The position numbers and the translations under genes were made by a program. From Uliginosibacterium sp. 31-16 (lineage in GTDB: Bacteria; Pseudomonadota; Gammaproteobacteria; Burkholderiales; Rhodocyclaceae): DNA of 64,000 nt. Positions within the stretch are counted from its first letter, which is position 1; the number at the start of each line of letters is the position of its first letter. The stretch covers positions 1,488,001 to 1,552,000 of the forward strand of contig NZ_JAVALZ010000001.1 of NCBI RefSeq assembly GCF_030730865.1, read 5' to 3'. Shown here one piece after another: positions 9,189-17,610 of this stretch. The notes beneath the pieces are model-generated. The model worked only from the letters and a program-made list of their open reading frames with translations, was not told the origin of the DNA and made no database searches.

Positions 9189-10130
9189 TTACATCTCCAC
9201 CCAATGCACCCAGCCCAGCTGCCAGGTCAGCAGTACGATCAGCCCGAACGCGATGCGGTACCAGGCGAAGACCTTGAAGCTGTGGGTGGAGACGAAACGG
9301 ATCAGCCAGCGCACCACGAAGAAGGCGGAGACGAAGGAGGCGAGCATGCCGACGGTCCACATGCCGATGTCGTCCATCGAGAGCAGCGCGCGCTCCTTGT
9401 ACAGCTCGTACAGTGAGGCGATGCCCAGGGTCGGGATGGCGAGGAAGAAGGTGAATTCGGTGGCGGCTTTGCGTGACAGGCCGAAAAGCATGCCGCCGAT
9501 GATCGTCGCGCCGCTGCGCGAGGTGCCGGGGATCAGAGCAAACGCCTGGGCGATGCCGACCTTGAGGCCATCCAGCCAGTTCATTGATTCGACCGTGGCG
9601 ACGCGCTCATGGTGACTCTTGCGTTCGGCCCACAGGATGATCAGGCCGCCCACGATGAAGGTGGTGGCGACCACCGGGGCGTTGAACAGATGCAGCTTGA
9701 GCCACTTGCCGAAGACCAGCCCCAGTGCGGCCAGCGGTATGAAGGCGATGGCGACGTTGAGCAGCAGGCGCAAGGAGGCTGCCTGCTGCATGAAAGCGCC
9801 GAAGAGGCGCTGCCATTGCTGGAACACTTCACTGCGCGAGCGGCCTGGCTGCAGCAGACGCTTGCCGAACTTGCCGCTGAGGGCGAGCGCGGCGATGCCT
9901 TCCCGGGTTCCCTGCATGCAGGCCAGGCTCAGGCGCTGACGGTATTCCCACACCACGGCGAGGATCGCGGCGGACTGGATGACGATCAGGAACAGCTTGG
10001 CGCGCTCGCCAGTGAAGTCCAGCAGCGCACTGCCGAGGATCAGATGTCCGGTCGAGGAAATCGGCAGGAATTCGGTCAGACCTTCGATGATGCCGAGGAG
10101 TGCGGCCTTGAGCAGAAGCAGGAGATCCAT
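9189..10130 (-). CDS. uppP: undecaprenyl-diphosphatase UppP (BacA type)
   Basis: The 313-residue integral membrane enzyme converts undecaprenyl diphosphate to the monophosphate carrier used for peptidoglycan synthesis. It can confer bacitracin tolerance. Both signature motifs are present: '[15 protein letters not shown]' (residues 15-30) and '[10 protein letters not shown]' in the second half. It is longer than the usual ~270 residues because of an insertion of roughly 40 polar/basic residues (about 72-112) between the first and second helix groups. It is the first gene of a probable operon with the YqiA-like hydrolase and rarD. Confidence 0.95.
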   Translation of the reverse strand: MDLLLLLKAALLGIIEGLTEFLPISSTGHLILGSALLDFTGERAKLFLIVIQSAAILAVVWEYRQRLSLACMQGTREGIAALALSGKFGKRLLQPGRSRSEVFQQWQRLFGAFMQQAASLRLLLNVAIAFIPLAALGLVFGKWLKLHLFNAPVVATTFIVGGLIILWAERKSHHERVATVESMNWLDGLKVGIAQAFALIPGTSRSGATIIGGMLFGLSRKAATEFTFFLAIPTLGIASLYELYKERALLSMDDIGMWTVGMLASFVSAFFVVRWLIRFVSTHSFKVFAWYRIAFGLIVLLTWQLGWVHWVEM

Positions 10131-10198
10131 GGGAAGCGGAAAGTGGGGAGTGGATGGCGGGGATTATACGAGGCGCGGCATGACAGCCCGTAGCGGGC

Positions 10199-10450
10199 TC
10201 AGCGCGTTTCCCTTTCCAGGTGGCCCAGCCAGCGCAGCGCCTGCTCGCGCGAGTCGCCGCACATTTCTTCAGACGGCTGCAGGCTGCCGCATACCGCCGG
10301 GCGTTCCGGCGAGCCGAAAATCTGGCAGGCATCGTTCTCGTCGAGCTGGATGCAGCGCACGCCAGCCGGTTTGCCATCAGGCATGCCGGGGATCGGGCTG
10401 GAGATCGAAGGCGCGATGCAGCAGGCGGCGCAACGGGGACGGCAGTGCAT
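10199..10450 (-). CDS. YkgJ-family cysteine-cluster protein
   Basis: An 83-residue protein of the YkgJ/UPF0153 (CxxCxxCC) type. It begins '[20 protein letters not shown]' and has further cysteines at 'GVRCIQLD', '[19 protein letters not shown]' and 'EEMCGDS'. The family is annotated as zinc- or iron-chelating. The ATG at 10450 was chosen because it places the CxxxCxxCC motif right after the start, as in homologues. A longer in-frame extension upstream is low in family character. It is preceded by the palindrome at 10524-10558, which may separate it from the iron-uptake genes. Confidence 0.85.
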   Translation of the reverse strand: MHCRPRCAACCIAPSISSPIPGMPDGKPAGVRCIQLDENDACQIFGSPERPAVCGSLQPSEEMCGDSREQALRWLGHLERETR

Positions 10451-10523
10451 GTCGGGCGTGGGGAGCGGGGTTGCGACAATGATGCCTGAAAACGCCCGTC
10501 GTGCGTGGCGTTGCAAGGATGCA

Positions 10524-10558
10524 TGCTGAAGAGCCGCGCCAGGAGCGGCTCTTCAGCA
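10524..10558. repeat. palindromic element A (14-bp perfect arms)
   Basis: Arms TGCTGAAGAGCCGC (10524-10537) and GCGGCTCTTCAGCA (10545-10558) are perfect complements around a 7-base loop. It lies between two minus-strand genes, downstream of the DUF3325 gene. It is the shortest member of the dispersed AGCCGC/GCGGCT family described in the findings and could act as a terminator or mRNA 3'-end stabiliser. Confidence 0.8.
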
Positions 10559-10616
10559 CATGCGCGTGAACGAGTGAAATCCGGCTGCGGAGCGGGTGCT
10601 TTGGATTCTGCCGGGC

Positions 10617-10931
10617 TCAGTGAGCACGCAGCGGGCAGAGTACGCGCAACAGGGCGGGGCGCCAGGCCAGAGCAAGGGCTACCGTCAGGGCACTGGCGGC
10701 GAGCAGCATGAACCACACCAGCACTGCCATCGAGGGCCGGTCTGCCAGCATGCTGGCGACGGCCGACGCCGCCAGCATGACAGTGCCGAAGCCACGCAGC
10801 GTCCGCCGTGGCGCATCGGCCCGGCTTGCAGGACGCGGCATGACCTGATCCCAGTGCATTGCCAGCGCCAGCCAGGTCATGCCGGTCAGGCTCAGGACGG
10901 CGGCGATGATAAGCCACAGGCTTTCAGGCAT
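10617..10931 (-). CDS. DUF3325-like small membrane protein
   Basis: A 104-residue protein with three hydrophobic segments: 'LWLIIAAVLSLTGMTWLALA', 'TVMLAASAVASMLADRPSMA' and 'FMLLAASALTVALALAW'. It resembles DUF3325 proteins, which usually accompany PepSY-domain proteins, DUF3649 proteins and TonB-dependent siderophore receptors. Here the gene start overlaps the end of the PepSY gene by 8 bases, so it is the last gene of that operon. The ATG at 10931 was chosen because the longer frame upstream lies entirely inside the PepSY gene. The molecular role is unknown; context points to iron or siderophore handling at the inner membrane. Confidence 0.78.
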   Translation of the reverse strand: MPESLWLIIAAVLSLTGMTWLALAMHWDQVMPRPASRADAPRRTLRGFGTVMLAASAVASMLADRPSMAVLVWFMLLAASALTVALALAWRPALLRVLCPLRAH

Positions 10932-12621
10932 TGGCCACCTCCACCGGGTCTGCTGCGCCCATGGCCACCGGATGACGTTCGCGTCGGGCGAGTTTGAGAG
11001 CGGCTGCGATGGCCAGCCCGGCACAGACCAGCAGACTCAGATCCACGCCGGCCACTGCCAGGTACGGATCAAGGAACAGTGTTTTCAGCAGGTGATCACC
11101 CGTGGTGATGGCGTTCAGTGCGACAGCTGCCAGCGCCAGCGCGGCAATGGTCCAGCACTGCTCGCGCCAGGCCGGGTTGATGCGTGCCTGTGCTACGGGG
11201 GCGCCACGCAGCGCGGCATGCACGAAGCTGAGTGCCCACAGGCCCCAGAAAATCTGCTGCTCCCAGGCGCCCTTGTCCGTCAGCCCTGCCGGCAGCAGAC
11301 GGTTGGCTACCAGGATGCCGATGGCAGCGATGATCATGCCGGTGACGCAGCCGACAGCCAGGGCGTCGACCACACGGGCTCCCTGCAGGCCGGACCTTGC
11401 ATGTTGCTGCTTGCGTTTCTCGACGAAGAAGATGAAACCCGTGGCAATGCACACGCAGCCGAGCAGGCCGCCCAGCACGTAGAGCCAGCGCAGCAGCCAG
11501 TGTTCGAAGTGCTGCAGGTGCAGACCGGCGAGGAATTCGTTGAGCGCCGGCACCGGCGCGCGTGGTGGCTCCTCGCGCAGTACTTCGCCTGTGCTGGCCT
11601 TGAAGTGGATGGCCTCGCCGACCAGCGCCACGCGATCACTGCCAGCACGGTAGATGCTCACATAGCCATTCGCGTCGCCCATGTGCTGCAGTTGCAGGAA
11701 GCCGACCTCGCCAGCCATGTCGCGCGCGGCCCAGCGGCGCCTGGCCTCCGCCATCATGGCGTCGACGGAGGCCAGCGGTGCCGGGATGCCGGCGCGCGCA
11801 TGCGGCAAGCCGGTCTCGCGCGCCTCGATGATTTCATGCTGGTCATGCAGGGGTTTGAGCTGGAACTGCGAGACCGGGAAATAGTAGAAGCCGGCAAAGA
11901 TCAGCAAACCCGTGAAGGCGAAGAAGAAATGGAAGGGCAGGGCGACGACGCCCGTGAGGTTGTGCAGATCGAGCAGGCTGCGCTGGGTCTGCTTGGCGGG
12001 GCGGAAGGTGAAGAATTCACGGAAGAATTTGCGATGCATGATCACGCCGGTCACGAGCGCGGCGAGCATGACCAGACCTGCCAGACCGACGATGAAGATG
12101 CCCATGTTCCGCCACTGCCAGTTCAGGCTGTAGTGCATGGGATAGAACCACTGGCTGCCGATCTTGAGCTGGTCCGAAGGCACTGCTGCGCCGCTGCGCG
12201 GGTCGATGGTGGCGTTGCCGTGGATGTGGTTGTGCCCGTCTGGATCCTTGGCCAGTGGCACGCGAAAGCCTGCGCCGATGGCCAGCACCGGATCGCGGTG
12301 GGTGGTGTAGGCCCAGTATTCGTCAGCAGGAAGTGACAGGCGCGGGGTCTGCGGACCCTTGGCAGGATCATGCATGGCGGGCATGTTCAGCGCGTAGTCG
12401 GCTGGGTCCGCCTCAAGCCGTGCGAATGCCGGCGCGAGGACCTTGTCGAACGAAGGCATCGGTTGCGGCGCGAAACGTGTTTCGGGCAGCGCCCAGCGGT
12501 CGATCTCGCGATCAAATACCGACAGTGCGCCGAAGAAGAAACAGCTCATCAGCACATAACCCAGTACGAGGCCGAACCAGGTGTGCAACCAGGCCATGGA
12601 TTGGCGGAAGTTTGCGAACAT
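10924..12621 (-). CDS. PepSY-domain transmembrane protein (iron-uptake associated)
   Basis: A 565-residue protein with four main membrane segments: N-terminal 'FGLVLGYVLMSCFFFGALSV', one near residue 190, one near 245, and a C-terminal cluster. A large periplasmic region carries the PepSY-associated motif. The 'WLHTWFGLVLGY' opening and 'LHNLTGVVALPFHFFFAFTG' match the PiuB/FegB-type PepSY_TM proteins linked to ferric-siderophore reduction or uptake. Its ATG overlaps the DUF3649 stop (TGATG) and its end overlaps DUF3325. The likely job is inner-membrane handling of iron delivered by the receptor at 13051-15438. Ferric reduction is inferred from the family, not shown here. Confidence 0.85.
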   Translation of the reverse strand: MFANFRQSMAWLHTWFGLVLGYVLMSCFFFGALSVFDREIDRWALPETRFAPQPMPSFDKVLAPAFARLEADPADYALNMPAMHDPAKGPQTPRLSLPADEYWAYTTHRDPVLAIGAGFRVPLAKDPDGHNHIHGNATIDPRSGAAVPSDQLKIGSQWFYPMHYSLNWQWRNMGIFIVGLAGLVMLAALVTGVIMHRKFFREFFTFRPAKQTQRSLLDLHNLTGVVALPFHFFFAFTGLLIFAGFYYFPVSQFQLKPLHDQHEIIEARETGLPHARAGIPAPLASVDAMMAEARRRWAARDMAGEVGFLQLQHMGDANGYVSIYRAGSDRVALVGEAIHFKASTGEVLREEPPRAPVPALNEFLAGLHLQHFEHWLLRWLYVLGGLLGCVCIATGFIFFVEKRKQQHARSGLQGARVVDALAVGCVTGMIIAAIGILVANRLLPAGLTDKGAWEQQIFWGLWALSFVHAALRGAPVAQARINPAWREQCWTIAALALAAVALNAITTGDHLLKTLFLDPYLAVAGVDLSLLVCAGLAIAAALKLARRERHPVAMGAADPVEVANA

Positions 12622-12938
12622 CAAAGTCCCCAGGACAGGATCTGGCGCTGCAGCAGCAGAGCCACGACATGGAATAGCAGCGCGCCAACCGGCAAAGCCG
12701 TCGCTACGCGCAGCGCGCTGCGGGTGGCAAAAGCCCACAGGAAAACCGTGAGGAAGGCCAGCAGGCCCAGCATCAGCGAGGCTGTTTCGGCATCGTGAAA
12801 TGGCATGCCCAACCCCACCAGAACTGTCGTACTGCAGGCCACAAAACTCCAGGAGAACGCCCAGCCGCCGAGGATGGCGGCAAGGATGCGGAGCGGCAGA
12901 CTGAATTTCCGTAAGGAGGCGGTGAGCGGAATAGTCAT
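12621..12938 (-). CDS. DUF3649-like membrane protein
   Basis: A 105-residue protein with three hydrophobic helices ('ILAAILGGWAFSWSFVACST', 'TASLMLGLLAFLTVFLWAFA', 'ALPVGALLFHVVALLL'). The pattern matches DUF3649 proteins, which sit beside PepSY and DUF3325 genes in siderophore-uptake operons. The stop codon shares one base with the PepSY start. The function is unknown; co-occurrence suggests an accessory subunit of an iron-handling membrane complex. Confidence 0.75.
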   Translation of the reverse strand: MTIPLTASLRKFSLPLRILAAILGGWAFSWSFVACSTTVLVGLGMPFHDAETASLMLGLLAFLTVFLWAFATRSALRVATALPVGALLFHVVALLLQRQILSWGL

Positions 12939-12974
12939 GTTGCGATGAGAGATTCTGGATTTGAAATGGCAGTC

Positions 12975-13003
12975 GCCCCGGGCCGACGAGGTCGGTCCGG
13001 GGC
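12975..13003 (-). terminator. GC-rich hairpin after the receptor gene
   Basis: GCCCCGG-G-CCGAC, a GAG loop and GTCGG-T-CCGGGGC form a 13-bp stem with a central G.T(U) pair. It lies between the receptor stop (13051) and the DUF3649 start (12938). There is no clear T-run on the minus strand, so it may attenuate or stabilise rather than fully terminate. Confidence 0.5.
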
Positions 13004-13050
13004 TTGCGCCTCACCCCTGCGTACGCCGGGGCGAGGGGGTGGATCTGCGT

Positions 13051-15438
13051 TCAGAGCTTGTAATCAAGCGAAAGATAGGCGCTGCGCGGTTCGCCATAAA
13101 TCGCGCCATAAGCAACCCCCGTTACATATTTCTTGTTGAACAGGTTGTTGATGTTCAGGCGCGCGGTGAGGTCTTTCGTGAGCTGGTAGCTGGTGAATGC
13201 ATCTGCGATGAAATAAGCATCCTGCCGGGCGCCGCCATCCTTTCGCACATCGGATTGCCAGCGTGTGGCGAGCCCCATGCGCAGCTCGGGCAATGTTGGC
13301 AGGCTGCTGTCAACGCGTGCCTTGAGCGTGCTGCGCGGCACCCATTCGTAGATGTCATTGCCATCCGGGCCGGTCAGCTTGAGGCGGGTGAAGCCGAGTG
13401 CTACGCGGGTGTCGCGGCCGAGCTTGCCGTTGGCTTCAATTTCGAAGCCGCTGGACTTCACATCTTTCGGCACGTAGGCATACTGGCCGCTGCCGGTCAT
13501 GCCGTCGTAGGTTGCCAGTCCGGCCTGCTTGGCGCTGAACACGGCAAAGCTGGTGAGCAGGCGCTTGTCCAGCCAGTCGGCCTTGACCCCGACTTCGCGA
13601 TTGACGCCTCTCATCGGAGCCAGATAGGCGCCGCTGTAGTCGGTCTGATCCTGATTCTGGAAGATATCCGAATAAGACACATAGCCCAGCAGATTGCGTG
13701 TGAAATCGTAGGTCAGGCCCGCGTAAGGGCTGGATTTTCGCGTGTCGGGGTAGTCGGTGGTGGTGGTGACCGAACCGTAACGCGAGCTGCCTTCACGTGC
13801 GAGTTTCACGGAGTTGATGCCCAGGATTGCCCGCAGATCGTCCGTGACCGCCAGGCGCGAGGCCGCATAGAGGCGGGTCAGGGCTTGTTCGCCACCGGTG
13901 CTTGGCGTGCGCGGCCCCCAATCGGGCTCGGCGTATACGTTGCCGTCATAGGGGAAGGCCGGCAGCGGCAGGAGCATGTGGGCGGCATCGACGGCAAAGG
14001 TGTCGGTCTCGGTTTTTTCCGTGGAATGGCTCAGGCCTGCGATCAGTTCGTGCTTGCGACCGAAGAGCTTGAAGCTGCCGCTGAGGTTGGCGTCGAGCAG
14101 ATTGCTGTCAGTTTTCGCGAAGCTGCCGTAGGGCCAGCCGACCAGACCGGTGTTGTCGGCATTGAGGCCACCTGACAGTGAGTAGGCATAGAGCAGGCGT
14201 GTTTCTTCCTCGGCCTGACGGTGGTTGTAGGTGAGCTTGGCTTCCCAGTCACTGCCGAGGAAATGGGTGTATTCGGCGAATGCGCTGGTGGCCTTGGTGT
14301 CCCAGAAGGTCCATTTCTGCGAAGTGGACGAACTGGTGTCAAAGCTCGCCTGATCGCCACCGTTCAGGTAATTCAGGGTCAGCGAACCCCACATCGGCGA
14401 TTTCTGGTGATTGTCCTGATGCGTGACGCCAACGCTCAGCACGCCATTGCTGCCGATCTGGCTGTCCAGCACGCCGTACAGGGTTGTGTTGCGGTCATTC
14501 AGATCGCGGATCCAGGAGTCCTTGTCCTGATGGATCAGTACGACCCGGCCGGCGATGCCGCCGTCTTCGGTCAATACCTTGTTGTAGTCGAGAGCCAGAC
14601 GTTTCTTGTCGTAAGAGCCGCCGCCCAGGCTGATTTCGCCGCCGTCCGTGTTCTTGGGGCGCTTGCGTACATAGTTGATGGTGCCCGAGGAGTTGCCGAC
14701 CCCGGTCAGCAGTCCGTTGGCCCCGCGGATGACTTCGATCTTGTCGAACAGATAGGTGTCCTGCTGACCGACGACGGTACCCCAGCTATTGGTCATGCCA
14801 AGGCCGTCAATCTGGGTCAGCTGGACTTCGAAACCGCGAGAGTTGAAGGTGGCGCGGTTGGTTTCGTACTGTTCGACATTCAGGCCGGTGACCATTTCCA
14901 CGGCCTTGTTGCTGCCAGTGACGCCGTAGTCGCGGATTTCAGCAGCATCGAGCGTGCTGATGCTCTGGGGGGTTTCCTTGATTTCCATTGGCAGGCCAGT
15001 CGCCCCTTTGGAAACTCGGTTGGCCCGCAGGCCCATGACGGCGATGGGGGCGAGCTCTTTGGCGTCGGTCCCCGCGGCGGGGGGCGTGGCCTTTTTCACT
15101 ACCACGGCAGCCCCATTCACGCTTGCTTCCAGTCCGCTGCCTGCGAGCATACGTTCCAGCGCCTGGCGTGGTGTGAGCTGTCCGGAAACAGCCGGTGCCG
15201 TTTTGCCGGCCACCAAGTCGGCCGGGAAGCTTAGTTGCAGACCCGCTTGACGAGCCAGTTCATTGAGCGCCTGTCCAAGAGCTTGCGCCGGGATCTGGAT
15301 GGTGCCGGACGCTGCCGTGGCGGCCGGAATGCTGCTTTGGGCATGGGCTGTGCTGGCTCCGCCAGCGGCAAGAACGAGAGCGACGGCCATCGCCAGAGGT
15401 GTGGGGGTGAAACGCTTCTTCAGCAGCGCTGCGCGCAT
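13051..15438 (-). CDS. TonB-dependent siderophore receptor with N-terminal signalling domain
   Basis: A 795-residue outer-membrane receptor. A signal peptide (about residues 1-33, ending 'ASTAHAQ') is followed by an STN (secretin/TonB short N-terminal) domain around 'LGQALNELARQAGLQLSF', which talks to the FecR-type anti-sigma factor. A linker with a TonB-box-like stretch, the plug ('LPMEIKETPQSISTLDAAEI', then 'DKIEVIRGANGLLTGVGNSS') and the 22-strand barrel follow. The motifs match FpvA/FhuE-like ferric-siderophore receptors. ATG 15438 was chosen because AGGAG stands 9 bases upstream. Cognate FecR- and FecI-like genes lie immediately upstream, and a Fur-like box sits at 15543-15561. The siderophore is unknown. 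Confidence 0.93.
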   Translation of the reverse strand: MRAALLKKRFTPTPLAMAVALVLAAGGASTAHAQSSIPAATAASGTIQIPAQALGQALNELARQAGLQLSFPADLVAGKTAPAVSGQLTPRQALERMLAGSGLEASVNGAAVVVKKATPPAAGTDAKELAPIAVMGLRANRVSKGATGLPMEIKETPQSISTLDAAEIRDYGVTGSNKAVEMVTGLNVEQYETNRATFNSRGFEVQLTQIDGLGMTNSWGTVVGQQDTYLFDKIEVIRGANGLLTGVGNSSGTINYVRKRPKNTDGGEISLGGGSYDKKRLALDYNKVLTEDGGIAGRVVLIHQDKDSWIRDLNDRNTTLYGVLDSQIGSNGVLSVGVTHQDNHQKSPMWGSLTLNYLNGGDQASFDTSSSTSQKWTFWDTKATSAFAEYTHFLGSDWEAKLTYNHRQAEEETRLLYAYSLSGGLNADNTGLVGWPYGSFAKTDSNLLDANLSGSFKLFGRKHELIAGLSHSTEKTETDTFAVDAAHMLLPLPAFPYDGNVYAEPDWGPRTPSTGGEQALTRLYAASRLAVTDDLRAILGINSVKLAREGSSRYGSVTTTTDYPDTRKSSPYAGLTYDFTRNLLGYVSYSDIFQNQDQTDYSGAYLAPMRGVNREVGVKADWLDKRLLTSFAVFSAKQAGLATYDGMTGSGQYAYVPKDVKSSGFEIEANGKLGRDTRVALGFTRLKLTGPDGNDIYEWVPRSTLKARVDSSLPTLPELRMGLATRWQSDVRKDGGARQDAYFIADAFTSYQLTKDLTARLNINNLFNKKYVTGVAYGAIYGEPRSAYLSLDYKL

Positions 15439-15542
15439 GGTTGAGAACTCCTGCATCGGTGGTTGATTGCCGGACCCGGCACTACGCCTGAAGGTCCTCC
15501 TGCCGATGAAGACGCAGCACCCTCCCCTGATCCTCATGTTGC

Positions 15543-15561
15543 AAATGAGAATCTTTTCTAT
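15543..15561 (-). promoter_or_regulatory. Fur-box-like site upstream of the receptor
   Basis: AAATGAGAATCTTTTCTAT resembles half of the Fur 19-bp palindrome (GATAATGATAATCATTATC), keeping the ATGAGAAT half-site. It is 105 bases upstream of the receptor ATG and abuts the FecR stop. It would allow iron repression of the receptor independently of the sigma-factor promoter. Confidence 0.55.
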
Positions 15562-16734
15562 TTATTTTGTTTGCGCGATTATTTCGGTGAGTTCGCCGTG
15601 TCGTCGCAGGCGCACTGGCAAAAGCTCCGGCAGCACCCTGGCGAATTCTTGATGCTGGTGCAGGGAATAGCTGCCGCCCACGGGCAGGGCTGCGACCACA
15701 GGGTCGCGTACGATCAGGCCGGTGTAACCATAGCGCTCGAATTCCGCGATGGCCTCGGCCAGTGGTGTCTGATCGAAACTCACGCGGCCGCTGCGCCAAG
15801 GGGCTACGGCCGTCGTCTGCATTGTGATTACCGCACCAAGATTGCCTTGTCCGTCGGCTACAAGCCGTTGTCCGGCAACCAGCTCCAGAGCAGCCTGAGT
15901 GTCAGTGTTGGCTGGAGCGACCCGTACCCGTCCTTCCTCGACCTCCACTACGGTCTGGCCAGCATTACGTCCGCTGCGACTGTGGCGTACCGAGAAGCGT
16001 GTCCCCACCACCGTGATGCGGACATTGCCAGCCCAGATGTGGAAGGGGCGCTGTGCATCCGGATGCACGGCGAACATGGCCTGCCCCTCCTGCAGACGGA
16101 CTTCCCGTCGGTCGCGGTACAGGCTCACCGCCGCCTCACTGGCTGCGTCCAGTTGCAGCGTGCTTCCCTGGCCGGGGGCGTCCGGCAGAGTCAGGCTCAA
16201 CTGCTGACCACGTGCAGTGGCGTAGGTGTGTTCAAAAACAGGGCGCTGCTGCCACCACAGACCGCCGAGCCAGACCGCCGCACACAATGCAAAAACAGTG
16301 GTCGTCAAGGCCGCCTGTGGCCAGTAGCCTTGATGCAGGACATGCCACCAGCGAGAGCGAGAGAGAGGCGCCGGCTTCCGCGCGGGCTGGAGTGCGGCGG
16401 GCTTGTCAGCAGAGTATCTGCGCTTCAGTGCTGTCAGCTCACTGGCAGATAGTTGCTGAAGTTCATCAATGGTATGTGCCATGTCATCCAGAGCCCTGAC
16501 GTGCCGGGGTTCTGTAGCCAGCCAGTCAGCCAACGCGGCCGCCTGAGCTGGGTTCAGGCCGCTGCGCTTGCGCAACGCCCAGATGGCGGCCTGGATATCT
16601 GCCGAATTCTGTGTCAATGCAAAGGCCTCGAACTCGGACGCTTCTGCGTCGGGGTCGGGGTCGGGGTCGGGGGCCGGGGCCGGGGCCGGGGCCGGGGCCG
16701 GGGCATGAGTAAATTCGTTGCAACGCAGATTCAT
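15562..16734 (-). CDS. FecR-family anti-sigma factor with Ala-Pro/Asp-Pro repeat
   Basis: A 390-residue protein of the FecR type. The cytoplasmic N-terminal DUF4880-like helix region ('ADWLATEPRHVRALDDMAHT') is followed by one membrane segment (about 'AALTTTVFALCAAVWLGGLW') and the periplasmic FecR domain ('VTVVGTRFSVRHSRSGRNAG', 'VEVEEGRVRV'). The end, 'PLAEAIAEFERYGYTGLIV', resembles an STN-interacting segment. It should hold the adjacent sigma factor and relay receptor occupancy. Unusually, residues 11-29 are Ala-Pro and Asp-Pro dipeptides encoded by a hexanucleotide tandem repeat, placed before the anti-sigma region. The ATG at 16734 precedes the repeat; a start after the repeat cannot be excluded. 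Confidence 0.88.
   Translation of the reverse strand: MNLRCNEFTHAPAPAPAPAPAPDPDPDPDAEASEFEAFALTQNSADIQAAIWALRKRSGLNPAQAAALADWLATEPRHVRALDDMAHTIDELQQLSASELTALKRRYSADKPAALQPARKPAPLSRSRWWHVLHQGYWPQAALTTTVFALCAAVWLGGLWWQQRPVFEHTYATARGQQLSLTLPDAPGQGSTLQLDAASEAAVSLYRDRREVRLQEGQAMFAVHPDAQRPFHIWAGNVRITVVGTRFSVRHSRSGRNAGQTVVEVEEGRVRVAPANTDTQAALELVAGQRLVADGQGNLGAVITMQTTAVAPWRSGRVSFDQTPLAEAIAEFERYGYTGLIVRDPVVAALPVGGSYSLHQHQEFARVLPELLPVRLRRHGELTEIIAQTK
16648..16704. repeat. hexanucleotide tandem repeat inside the FecR gene
   Basis: On the minus (coding) strand the run reads five GCCCCG units, one GCCCCC and three GACCCC units plus GAC. It encodes APAPAPAPAPAP followed by DPDPDPD. On the plus strand these are GGGGCC/GGGGTC units with regularly spaced four-guanine tracts, so the template strand has G-quadruplex potential. 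Unit length 6 keeps the reading frame. Confidence 0.9.
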
Positions 16735-16825
16735 GATGGGGATGAGGATGGCTCTCAGGAGGTAGACGCACGGAGGAGGATATTTCCTCAGATATCCGGC
16801 CGTTTTGAAGGAGGACGTCGGCGGA

Positions 16826-17368
16826 CTATAGTCCGGAGCGGGGTGACTCAGCGCCGGTCGAGGCTTCGGGCATCAGCGTGTGGCGACATTGCTTGCAGGT
16901 CAGCATGCCTCGAACGATGTGTTTCTCGACCATGCTGACTGATATCCCCATTCGCTGCGCTACCTCGGCCTGGCTGAGATCTTCGAAGATGTGCAGCACG
17001 AAAGCTTCACGACAGCGTGGTGGTAGTGCCTCGATTGCGGTCGTGTAAGCGTGGATGTTCTGACGCGAAGCCAGCGCTTCTTCTGGCTGCAGATGACGTG
17101 GCGCAGGTGGATGCTGCGCTTCTGGCATGGAATCCAGTGCTTCGTGCTGGCGCACGGCTTTGCGACGGGACTGATCAATGAGCAGATTGCGTGCCGTACG
17201 GTAAAGAAAGGCACGCACGTCGAAAATCGTTTGCCCGCTGCTTTGTAGCGTCAATACCCTGAGACAGCTTTCCTGCGCCAGGTCAGCGGCTGCGTCATGG
17301 TCGTTGACCTGACGGATCAGAAAGCTCAGTAATTCGCGGTGATAGCGCTCCAGCACAATACGGCTCAC
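16826..17368 (-). CDS. FecI-like ECF sigma factor
   Basis: A 180-residue extracytoplasmic-function sigma factor. Region 2 shows 'YHRELLSFLIRQVNDHDAAA' with 'DLAQESCLRVL' and 'VRAFLYRTARNLLIDQSRR' (promoter -10 contact). Region 4 shows 'ALPPRCREAFVLHIFEDLSQ' and 'AEVAQRMGISVSMVEKHIVR' (-35 helix-turn-helix). This matches iron-starvation sigma factors of the FecI group. It precedes the FecR-like gene by 91 bases and has a good Fur box just upstream (17371-17389). Expected circuit: Fur represses the sigma factor, and ferric-siderophore binding by the receptor releases it through FecR. Confidence 0.93.
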   Translation of the reverse strand: MSRIVLERYHRELLSFLIRQVNDHDAAADLAQESCLRVLTLQSSGQTIFDVRAFLYRTARNLLIDQSRRKAVRQHEALDSMPEAQHPPAPRHLQPEEALASRQNIHAYTTAIEALPPRCREAFVLHIFEDLSQAEVAQRMGISVSMVEKHIVRGMLTCKQCRHTLMPEASTGAESPRSGL

Positions 17369-17370
17369 AA

Positions 17371-17389
17371 ATAAGAATCATTCTCATTT
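17371..17389 (-). promoter_or_regulatory. Fur box upstream of the ECF sigma gene
   Basis: Read on the minus strand the site is AAATGAGAATGATTCTTAT, a near-palindrome matching the Fur consensus GATAATGATAATCATTATC at most core positions. It lies 2 bases before the sigma-factor start codon, so it probably covers the promoter or leader of this gene. Confidence 0.8.
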
Positions 17390-17550
17390 TATCTGTGAGC
17401 GGGGAGCTTGTGATCTGACCGGAAGCAAAAAATCCTGCATTGCCTGGGTGGAGCGGAGTGAAAAGACAGAAACCCGAAGCTGGGATGCGGCCTGAGAGGC
17501 GGCGCTAATTCTGAATAGCGCGCCTTTGTCCTGCAGTGGGGGTGTGCCGA

Positions 17551-17564
17551 TTGACCCGAGTCAA
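17551..17564 (+). promoter_or_regulatory. FNR/Dnr-type box upstream of the hemerythrin gene
   Basis: TTGACCCGAGTCAA is a perfect dyad of the TTGAC-N4-GTCAA type, matching CRP/FNR-family sites (consensus TTGAT-N4-ATCAA). It is centred about 53 bases upstream of the proposed start at 17611. It suggests induction of the three-gene cluster by low oxygen or nitric oxide. Confidence 0.7.
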
Positions 17565-17610
17565 TTACAGCTTGCCGCGTGGTTTTTCATACTGCGCCCA
17601 CACTCCCTGC

